NCBI GenBank assembly: GCA_021014325.1
Contig: CM037475.1
Span: forward strand, 2,263,001-2,327,000
Length of the DNA stretch: 64,000 nucleotides
Direction: 5' to 3'
Source: Plazaster borealis
Taxonomy: Eukaryota; Echinodermata; Asteroidea; Forcipulatida; Labidiasteridae
Shown here: piece after piece, positions 58,601 through 64,000 of the stretch
Numbering within the stretch: position 1 is the stretch's first letter
Layout of the letters: each line of letters starts with the position of its first letter
The notes under the pieces: model-generated
Database searches by the model: none
Seen by the model: only the letters and a program-made list of their open reading frames with translations
Told to the model about the DNA's origin: nothing
Position numbers and translations under genes: made by a program

Positions 58601-61600
58601 CTCTAACTGTTCTACGCAGCCAAGTGGTTCACCAACCAATCATGCATAGAATTTAATAAAACGCCTGCGTACTGCATACAGTATTGAAGCAAAACGCACA
58701 GTTGTGTATTAAAAAAATGACTGATATGCCCGTAAAGATGGCCGACTTTACACTGTGTTGACGTCAAACGTCAAGTAAGAACTATCTACATGATCTATAC
58801 ATAAATTAAAGACTTCTCATTTTGTTTGAAGCATCTGGACTATGTCGAGTCTATCAAATGTTCCTACAATACCGCGGTATTGCCTACAAAAACAATACAA
58901 AAGTCAACCACAAAACGTTTCACACACAAAATGGCATGCTATAGACTGTAAGCCTTTCATATATTCAAACATTGGGACCTGTTAAAGAAAGCAATTATGT
59001 TTCCTTCCCCCCCTAAGGTTTCCTGAAAGTGTTCTAAACACACGCAAGACTTACACGGTCTGTTGGCATGTATGTCAAGAAAAATGTTGTTCTGTCAGTT
59101 TCCCTTATTGTTTGTTACTTGATATTTGAAATAAAAAGTTGCATCCTTTTTAAGGTGATCCCTTGGCTGCCACTTCACAGTTCGTAAACTTGGGTGTGAT
59201 TTCTGGCTACACAGCAGTTACAGGTTGAATGGCTTATGACTGGCACCCCCCTAACAAAGATGTTGACAAAATAGGGATACCAACAACCTTAGGGTTAGAT
59301 AGCTCAGTTGGTAGAGCGCCGGCACGTTAATCTGGAGGTCGCATGTTCAAGTACTGCTCTAGTCAATTTGTCTTTTCAAAATTATTTAGAATTTACCAAA
59401 GTTTTGCCTGCAGTTTATTACCTGATAAAAACTGTGTGGTTACAAGGACAATTTTACAAGTTTAGTTCATTTGTCAACTCTTGGGAAAACTGGATGGTTT
59501 GAATAAAACCCATTTTTTTTCTTCGAGTCAGTTTTGACAGTCCTTTCCATTGATGTTTCAATGTCTTTTAGATGGATCCCAACATGTGCAGAAATCTTCA
59601 TGTCCAAGAAGGAACTTTGGGGCTATTTAGTTCCTCAGAATGACACCGACTCGACTCAGAGAGTACAAGAGTTCTTTGCATGTGTAGCAGCCCTCATGTC
59701 AATCCAGCTCAGGAGTATGGTCATTAATTCACTGGCTGACTTCCTGGCATTCTTCCAGATTCATCAGGTAATGTCTTAATAATAATAATAATAATAATAA
59801 TAACAATAAGAGAAAAGCTGTCCAAGTATAAAGACCTAGAGGTTGAGATCAACAGGATGTGGGGAATGAAGACTGAGACAGTACCATTGGTCATCGGAGC
59901 TCTAGGACTAGTGAAGAAGGGACTGGATAAATTCATCGACCGTATCCCAGGCAACATTAACATCAAACTAGTCCAGAAGATAGCACTCCTCAGAACAGCC
60001 CACATATTACGTAGAATACTGTCCATTAAATAACATCCCCCTCTAGCGCCTCAGATCCATAGTTTGGATCCGGCTCTATAGGATGTATATTAAATTGCAT
60101 AAAGGAAAACAACATCAAAATAATAATAATAGTAATAAAGAAGTACCAAGACCTGGCCAGGGAACTCCATAAAATTTGGCAGTTGAAAGGGAAAGTAGTG
60201 CCTGTGGTGGTTGGAGCACTTGGCACCATACCCAAAAGCACTGGGGAAACATCTAGATGAAATAGGGACAACTGTGAGGGTAGATCTGTTACAGAAAGCG
60301 GCGCTTCTGGGAACTGCGGGGTTCCTGAGAAAGACCCTTGAGATCTAAGGCTACGGGATGTAGCCCGACTCGAGGAGTTACCGGCACAAAGAAAATTGCG
60401 AGCTTTTTCTTTTGCAAAAAATAGAATAACAATAATAATAATAGTAGCACTCAAATTTGTCGCTCGGTGATGCTCATGGCGCTCCAACATTATTACCCCT
60501 GGTCACTGGGCAATTTCTTTCACTCCTTAAACCATATCAGCTCCCTTGGGAGTATAGACAATGTGACCTGTGACATCACATGTTTACAAAAGAGCCACCA
60601 AGCCTCGACTTCCTGCAGGCACGATTTGTACACAGCTCAATGGAAGAAAACATAAAAACCTACATTTTATGGAGATTGCACTGTCTAATTTTTTTCAACT
60701 TTTGATATGATGAAAGGGGGCACATCTCAAAACTTGTTCAGCTGTTACTTTTAAAACTCTTGGATTGATGTGGAAATTTTGACTCAAAATGTAAACTTTC
60801 CCATATGACTAGTGCAGTGTCTTGCCTGCCAGAAAGGCCCAAGAATGTACAAGGTCACACTTATTGTAAACAAAGGTCACAAAGTCTATACAGCCTGTGC
60901 TGCCAAGTATGTAGCGCACTAACCTAAATCAATCACAAGAACCACCTCTGCCCTCACAGGTACCCATTGACCCCTAGGTAAGGAGAAGCAATTATAGTAA
61001 AGTGTCTTGCTCAAGGACACCACTGCCATGACAGGGATTCGAACCCACACTCTGATGACTTAGTTGCCAGAACTTAATTGCTGAGCAAAGTGTGACGTGA
61101 CAGTTGGGAAGGTAGTACCTTCTATCAGCCAGGCTCCTAGTCACGCTAGTGGATGATACCCATGCCTACATCCTTACGGACTGTGAAGGGGGTAACCCTG
61201 TTTCAGCCCCAGGAGTAGGTTGCAACGTGTCCCTGGTGACTGTTGATTTGGGTCTACAGCCCAAATCAGTTAAGTGAAGCCCTCACCTTGAAGTGGCCTT
61301 CCGGACTTGTGATCTAAGGCGATATCTCATAAAAAAAATCTAAAAAGATTAAACAATATAAATCACATGGCGATATTCGTCTAAAAGATAAATCTAAGTG
61401 CTTTGTGAAATCGAGCCCAGACCTGCAATGAATTTTTCAGGAATTTCAACATTCGTCCAATCTCATCCCTGTACTAATTTTTATTTGATCAGAGCGGTAA
61501 TGACTTTGAGGAGGAGTATGAGGAACTACAGTACGTGATGGCACAGATAATGATTGTCAAGCTGAGGGTGGAGGAGCCACGTATCATCTTTGATCCTCCG

Positions 61601-63534
61601 TTCAGAGAGTGTAGAGACATCATCTTAAGATGCTTCTCAGAGATCATAGCGAGTGCTGACCAACTACAGAGGGTAAGGGTAGATCCAAGATCATAATGGA
61701 ACAGTCTGCTTTCATGAAAAAGTCTGTGTTTTAATAATATAAGCATTGGAGTCTTTATAATTTTATATACAAAAATTGAATTGGTGTTCTTCAATGTTTT
61801 TCATTTATAAAAGAGTTCCGTTTGCATTTTCCATTAGTTTGTAGAATCCGCCATCTTGAATCCAAGCTTAACCGAGCTAACAATTCGGTTATGGTTTGGT
61901 TGGAACAGCTGCGTCACTGCTGCTCAACCAAACACGTGAAAACGCTTAACCAATAACCGTAGCCCAAACACGTTTCTGGTCGGGGTTGCCAAAACGCACC
62001 CCTTGTTTGGTTAACTTTTATATACTAACTAAATAAAACAAACTTAATTTCTGTTTAAGGGATTGTATACGTTTGGTAATTGGAACCCACTGTTTGTTTC
62101 AATCCTATATAGTTGTAGATATATACCATAAAACTAACCTGTGAAAATTTCATTTCAAAAGGTGTTAGTGTTTTTGAGATATTGCCGAAAATCTTGAGCG
62201 ATTATGTCCACGCAGGAAGAATAATCTGCAATTGGAATACGCAATCTGAGAAACGTTACTGTCAGTAACGCTTCCCAGATTCAAATTTTGGGGGATAAAA
62301 AGTGATATCTCTTTCCTTAACCGCAGTACTTTGAAGTGAAAAGTTTCTCAAAATGCATTTTACTATCCAAAGCTGCTGTACTTCTTACCAAGTAAGTTTT
62401 TATTGCCATTAATTTTCAGAGTCATTGCCAAATGTATACAGAGCCTTTAAATGATATGTCTTGTGGAAACTCTATCACTGGAATAATTTAACACTCCAAA
62501 ACCAAGATTAAATCAGATATTTGTCTTTTATTATCTCAGGTTGAGTGTGCGATCTTCCCTCAAATGCAGAATCAACGTCTACTTTTGAGATCAGTCAAAG
62601 TAGATGAACCACTAGTAGAGGATTTCATTGATAAGGCCATGCAGATATTCAAGCTGAACACAGTAGGACCTACAAGGTGTGCCTTTAAAGAATAATCTAT
62701 TGATCATAATTGGCAGTTTTTTGTAATTTCACAAAACTCATCTTGTTTCAACTGCTATGGGTTTTCTGAAAAGGTCGTAGTGATATTTATATTGCGAAAT
62801 CACATATTGAGGTTAAGATGAGGTCATAATATTATTTGAGACCAATTAAGAACTCGCTACGCGGCAGTGAAGTTGTTAGCGAGAAGTCCCCTCCGATCCA
62901 CTAAGCGAAAGTAGTAGTCCCGACCAATTTCCTACCTTCCGCCCAGGTAGTAGTTAAGAAGCAGGACAGTTCTTTTCAGAACTTGGTAGTCTCCCGAATT
63001 CCGAAATCTACTTCGCGGCAGTCTTAGAATAGTCTCCCGAACTCTGAAATCTATTCCACGGCAGTTGAATACATGGCAAGACAAGTTCTCAAAGAACAAA
63101 ATCTACACAGAAAAGTAGATACACATGGTGTTACCGCAAACTGAATATACATTGATACTTCACCATGCAATGCCTCAAATCCTATATAATATTATTTATC
63201 TTAAGATGAATCTTTATGCTTCTTGGAATTAATCTGATTCTGAATGCAGGTATCTGAACACCTACAAGAAGTACAACGACCTTCTGAACACCAAGGCAGA
63301 GGCCGATGTTGTGGCCTTTTTAAAGGAGCGTCACTCCTTACAAGGCTTCGTTAAGAAGATCACGAGCTATCAGCAGCTGAAGGATGAGATCTCATTGTTG
63401 AGGATCACGGTACCTCTGAGTATGTTCTGTCTTGACTGTCACATCCTGAACGCCGATCTGTGCTCCCGAGCTCAGAAACTCAAAGAGAAACTTGTCTTGT
63501 TTGAAGTTGAAGAGAATCGGATGTTGAACAAAGG
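43602..63534 (+). CDS. DNAH3: DNAH3: axonemal dynein heavy chain, N-terminal part, 12 coding exons, continues beyond window
   Basis: Coding exons are 43659-43673, 44773-44874, 45972-46191, 51002-51101, 51918-52035, 55895-56084, 57431-57626, 58391-58516, 59572-59767, 61493-61672, 62540-62676 and 63250-63534, all GT-AG with matching phases, about 621 aa. The start ATG has Kozak context CACCATGG. Exon 3 encodes MSWTLAAPFKEQ, a block at the N terminus of human DNAH3. SRPMTPMEQMDIML, VDYILKDPEEKARL, RAPMPWHNSY and SGNDFEEEYEE also match it. Only the tail (stem) region is in view; the AAA motor lies to the right. The product is an inner-arm dynein heavy chain that drives ciliary and flagellar beating. 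The exon 3 donor (CAC|gtatcc) is the weakest junction, and an extra small exon between 46192 and 51001 cannot be excluded. Confidence 0.93.
43733..44163 (-). mobile_element. TTAA foldback element, subfamily C, copy 3
   Basis: GAAGGGTCATAGACTGGT at the left, CCCTATCTTTAA at the right, and GATTCATGCATGAATC at the centre. It begins 60 bases inside DNAH3 intron 1. Confidence 0.85.
44283..44657 (-). mobile_element. TTAA foldback element, subfamily A, copy 8
   Basis: In DNAH3 intron 1, bounded by TTAA, ending 115 bases before exon 2. Confidence 0.9.
45230..45680 (-). mobile_element. Penelope-like element remnant, copy 2, with hammerhead-like hairpin
   Basis: It carries GAGCTTTCGTAGC next to CTTCATCAGATGC, then a body with AAAGCGAAAGTAGTAGTCCC and GGACAGTTCTTTTCAGAAC. 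These words are typical of terminal regions of Penelope-like retroelements in many animals, from memory. There is no reverse-transcriptase frame. It lies in DNAH3 intron 2. Confidence 0.45.
45252..45277 (-). ncRNA. Hammerhead-ribozyme-like core (probably inactive)
   Basis: The minus strand reads CTGATGA, then an extra A, a 4-bp stem GTAG/CTAC with a 6-base loop, then GAAA. This is the order of a hammerhead catalytic core. The extra A before stem II and the lack of a clear stem III argue against activity. Confidence 0.3.
45744..45895 (-). mobile_element. tRNA-like foldback element, single arm, copy 4
   Basis: Minus-strand tRNA-like module (GGGCTAGATAGCTCAGTCGG ... GGTTCAAATCCCGC) with the outer word TTGTTCTACCCAAAATC. 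It ends 76 bases before DNAH3 exon 3. Confidence 0.75.
46322..46390 (+). repeat. Left copy of a 64-69 bp repeat flanking a SINE
   Basis: It begins TAATATTGAGTCGCAAATGA and ends GGAAATTTGCTCTG exactly at the SINE head. The right copy follows the SINE tail at 46819. Confidence 0.85.
46391..46820 (+). mobile_element. tRNA-Leu(CAA)-derived SINE, copy 4 (full length)
   Basis: Head GTCGTGGCCGAGCGG, anticodon context ACTCAAG, B box GGTTCGAATCCC, full body and a clean (TTA)n tail. It lies in DNAH3 intron 3. Confidence 0.92.
46819..46882 (+). repeat. Right copy of the repeat flanking the SINE
   Basis: Same words as 46322-46390 with a ~5-base deletion and two substitutions. Confidence 0.85.
47388..47752. 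repeat. Diverged direct duplication, about 190 bp
   Basis: GACATTTTGT near 47399 recurs near 47589, and both units continue through TTTCTRTAAATCT and TTCGCAAAGTAT. DNAH3 intron 3; no coding function. Confidence 0.7.
48121..48483 (+). mobile_element. TTAA foldback element, subfamily A, copy 9
   Basis: 363 bp; its right TTTAAAG is shared with a family F element, giving an end-to-end junction. It is in sense orientation in DNAH3 intron 3. Confidence 0.9.
48480..48960 (+). mobile_element. Foldback family F, copy 4, with a family G insertion
   Basis: Starts TTTAAAGAGGGGCTCC. After CAAGTCTCTAACCT it is interrupted by the G element and resumes at GGTTAAAACACCACTG, which in the 2883 copy follows directly. 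Confidence 0.75.
48587..48784. mobile_element. Foldback family G, copy 3, nested in family F
   Basis: Ends GGGCCAAATTTCATAGAG and CTCTATGAAATTAGACCC, internal CTTAAGCAGC. It interrupts the F copy. Confidence 0.8.
49740..50490. repeat. 53-bp tandem repeat, about 14 units
   Basis: Each unit contains GGTACCTGCTGCACAGTAGC, then ACCTGCCAATGCTATTTACA. GTACCTGCTGC recurs every 53 bases from about 49783 to 50461, with one 40-base short unit near 49890. Because 53 is not a multiple of 3, all three plus-strand frames look open in turn. The array is in DNAH3 intron 3, 512 bases before exon 4. Confidence 0.93.
51276..51449. mobile_element. Foldback family G, copy 4
   Basis: Starts TAGGCCCAACTCTTCATAAG and ends TCTATGAAATTTGGCCCTGG; internal TTACCAGAATAAGGTTACC. 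Confidence 0.75.
51511..51885 (-). mobile_element. TTAA foldback element, subfamily A, copy 10
   Basis: In DNAH3 intron 4, ending 32 bases before exon 5, so it overlaps the likely branch-point region. Confidence 0.9.
52093..52650. mobile_element. Foldback family G, copy 5, split by a subfamily D element
   Basis: Left part TGGGCCCAATTTCATAGAG to ATATTGC (52134); right part from about 52500 (TTGAGCAGAGTACCAG) to CTCTATGAAATTGAGC. The D element occupies the gap. Confidence 0.82.
52135..52496 (+). mobile_element. TTAA foldback element, subfamily D, copy 2, nested in G
   Basis: It closely matches the copy at 16831. The right end is eroded: GGTTCTGTAAC is followed by AAAAAC instead of CTTTAA. Confidence 0.85.
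53094..53466 (+). mobile_element. TTAA foldback element, subfamily A, copy 11
   Basis: In DNAH3 intron 5. It is joined end to end with the subfamily C element on its right through a shared TTTAAAGG. Confidence 0.9.
53463..53899 (+). mobile_element. TTAA foldback element, subfamily C, copy 4
   Basis: Starts TTAAAGGTAGGGTCATACTTTGG and ends CTTTAACCCTACTTTTAGG. It contains GTGTTGTCCATTTGTGGATG and the CCTGTGAAAATTT-like word on the minus strand. Confidence 0.82.
54336..54506. mobile_element. Foldback family M, 171-bp hairpin
   Basis: The arms GGGGTCGATTTCACAAAA and TTTTGTGAAATCGACCCC continue inward through TTCCTAACTTAGGACTAGTC and GCAATGCTAAGAGATAGGAC and their complements. Pairing is almost complete to a loop near GGACCAGTACGATG. 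Confidence 0.9.
55075..55731 (-). mobile_element. TTAA foldback element, subfamily C, copy 5, with insertion
   Basis: Ends TTAATGTAGGGTCATAGATTGG and AATCTATGACCCTACATTTAA are a clear inverted repeat. The right half is interrupted at about 55438-55662 by a Penelope-like remnant. Confidence 0.85.
55438..55662 (+). mobile_element. Penelope-like element remnant, copy 3, nested in subfamily C
   Basis: GAGGCATTGCATGGGGAGG, GCGGTAACACCATGTG and TTTGAGAACTTGTCTTGC match the reverse complement of the 62862 copy. The segment TACTTGCTAGGTARATTTTG is duplicated within it. Confidence 0.5.
56150..57100. repeat. 138-bp tandem repeat and related C-rich DNA
   Basis: GCCCACATCCCAACTCC begins units at 56353, 56491, 56629 and 56767, exactly 138 bases apart. 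Diverged shorter units flank them. The period is a multiple of 3, which keeps a 310-codon frame open from 56049. That frame is shifted against the DNAH3 exon frame and has repeat-like Pro/Asn/Ser composition, so I do not call it a protein. It lies in DNAH3 intron 6, right after the exon 6 donor. Confidence 0.9.
57667..57797. mobile_element. Foldback family J, copy 3
   Basis: TGTCCGAATTAAGCGACTTT at the left, GCAGAAGCCATCACTGCAGA and CATGGCC at the right, with TAGCCATAGCCACTG inside. In DNAH3 intron 7. Confidence 0.6.
58148..58339 (-). mobile_element. tRNA-derived SINE head, diverged
   Basis: Minus strand: GAGTCATGGCCGAGCCG A-box region, ACTCAAG anticodon context, B box GGTTCGAATCC, then CTTGAGCAAGACACTTAACC. 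The body is mostly lost. Confidence 0.7.
59155..59385 (+). mobile_element. tRNA-like foldback element, right part, copy 5
   Basis: It has the centre (CCACTTCACAGTTCG ... ACAGGTTGAATGGC) and the right tRNA-like arm, which includes a perfect A box TAGCTCAGTTGGTAGAGC. The left arm is absent. In DNAH3 intron 8. Confidence 0.75.
59775..60034 (+). pseudogene. Non-LTR retrotransposon ORF2 3' end, fragment 1
   Basis: After an (AAT)n tract, a frame reads EKLSKYKDLEVEINRMWG, then VPLVIGALG and LRTAHILRRILSI before TAA. This K-Y-x-D-L ... V-P-x-V-I-G-A-L-G pattern is the usual C terminus of reverse-transcriptase proteins of non-LTR retrotransposons in animals. Upstream RT domains are missing. Confidence 0.7.
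60118..60440 (+). pseudogene. Non-LTR retrotransposon ORF2 3' end, fragment 2
   Basis: A second, more damaged fragment: KKYQDLARELHKIWQL and VPVVVGALGTIPK, then a frameshift; LLQKAALLGTAGFLRKTLEI resumes in another frame. It ends in ATAATAATAATA and is about 25% different in wording from fragment 1. Confidence 0.65.
60440..60492 (-). mobile_element. SINE 3' tail fragment
   Basis: The (ATT)n tail and GGTGATGCTCATGGCGCTCC match the 3' end of the tRNA-Leu SINE; the rest is missing. Confidence 0.7.
60900..61345 (-). mobile_element. tRNA-derived SINE, long-body relative
   Basis: B-box-like GGGTTCGAATCCC lies at about 61036-61048 on the minus strand, next to CTTGAGCAAGACACTTTAC. The segment 61090-61345 repeats the long-body 3' part at about 10530-10725 (CCTTACGGACTGTGAAGG, CATGCCTACATCC). 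Confidence 0.6.
62055..62450 (+). mobile_element. TTAA foldback element, subfamily B, copy 4
   Basis: Starts TTTAAGGGATTGTATACG-TTTGGTAA, ends GCCTTTAA, with CGTTACTGTCAGTAACG at the centre. It ends 89 bases before DNAH3 exon 11 and carries ACCAAGTAAGT in sense orientation. Confidence 0.9.
62862..63180 (-). mobile_element. Penelope-like element remnant, copy 4
   Basis: Same body as the 45230 copy: GCGAAAGTAGTAGTCCCGAC, GGACAGTTCTTTTCAGAAC. The segment around AGTCTCCCGAA and TCTACTTCGCGGCAGT is duplicated inside. It ends CACCATGCAATGCCTCAAAT, 70 bases before DNAH3 exon 12. Confidence 0.5.
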
Positions 63535-64000
63535 GTGAGTTTTCATTGTGTTGTGTTTATTTCTCCACAACTCGGAGGTGAGACAAAAACGTCTGAATCT
63601 AGAAACCAAAATGTAAGGAGGTATGTTGAAAATATTGCATGTTCACCTTCTTGTAACCCTAAAGTTATAAATTCCAAGGAGCTTTTGGTAATGGTGTGTT
63701 CAGCACCAAAGAAGTAGATCAAAGAGCATGATTCCTGCATGCTGAAGAAAGGAAGAGAAACCTTTTCAGGAGGCAGACGGGCACCAATTCTGATAAAAGT
63801 CTAAAAATTCTCATCCTTGACAACTTAACCCAGTTAAAAACTTTGAAGGTTGATTCTCAAATATACATGAATTTGGTGTGAGTAGTTATCAAGAATTATC
63901 ATACTCTAGTGAACATTTCAGAGATTTTAAAGGTGAAATGTAACTTGAAGCAAGGGGCATAAAGGGAAGGAATGCAAAATTCAATAAGTGATAACTTGGG
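63535..64000. other. Start of DNAH3 intron 12, nothing recognised
   Basis: It begins with the donor gtgagt after exon 12. No further exon or repeat was recognised before the window ends. Confidence 0.5.

Noticed and set aside
59724..60490. Minus-strand open frames of 100 and 154 codons
   Set aside because: They are antisense shadows of the plus-strand retrotransposon fragments.
1..64000. CRISPR arrays, bacterial operons, phage or integron features
   Set aside because: The spliced genes, SINEs and satellite DNA show a nuclear animal genome; no direct-repeat/spacer array with unique spacers was seen.

Overview
This window is animal nuclear DNA, most likely from an echinoderm and probably a sea star. 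The evidence is widely spaced GT-AG introns, about 60% A+T, a very dense load of short foldback elements, and protein sequences that are clearly deuterostome-like but not vertebrate. The sea-star assignment is my inference from the style of the repeats; no database was searched.

Four protein-coding genes can be assembled from splice-consistent exons. (1) Minus strand, 4638-11777: a complete TMEM180/MFSD13A-type membrane transporter, 4 coding exons, 472 aa. (2) Minus strand, 24941-33994: a complete TAB1 (TAK1-binding pseudophosphatase), 6 coding exons, 544 aa. (3) Plus strand, 36200-39191: a complete LYRM1, 4 coding exons, 119 aa. (4) Plus strand, 43602 to beyond 63534: the first 12 coding exons (about 621 aa) of the axonemal dynein heavy chain DNAH3, which runs off the right edge. 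TAB1 and LYRM1 are divergent, about 2.2 kb apart. LYRM1 and DNAH3 are neighbours here and, from memory, on human chromosome 16p12. A genuine tRNA-Leu(UAG) gene lies at 835-916.

Everything else is introns and intergenic DNA packed with repeats. The dominant class, about 25 copies covering roughly 10 kb, is a set of 320-440 bp elements flanked by TTAA. They fall into at least five subfamilies (A-E, plus the long hairpin H) whose ends share the pattern TTAAAGG-N11/12-TTGGT. Several carry different palindromes at the centre, and they often sit end to end or nested. Other repeats are: a foldback family F with a perfect 105-bp hairpin beside a TMEM180 splice donor; an element whose inverted termini are tRNA-like; tRNA-Leu(CAA)-derived SINEs; two elements with piggyBac-type termini; 3' fragments of a non-LTR retrotransposon; Penelope-like remnants; and five tandem-repeat arrays (23.2-24.2, 19.2-19.6, 35.3-36.0, 49.7-50.5 and 56.3-56.9 kb).

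There is no operon-like functional coupling between the genes. Their products act in membrane transport, TGF-beta/IL-1 kinase signalling, mitochondrial LYR-protein biology and ciliary motility. The observations most worth following up are the shared-terminus TTAA superfamily, the TAB1 that keeps part of the PP2C metal site, and the decoy splice acceptors upstream of the last TAB1 exon.
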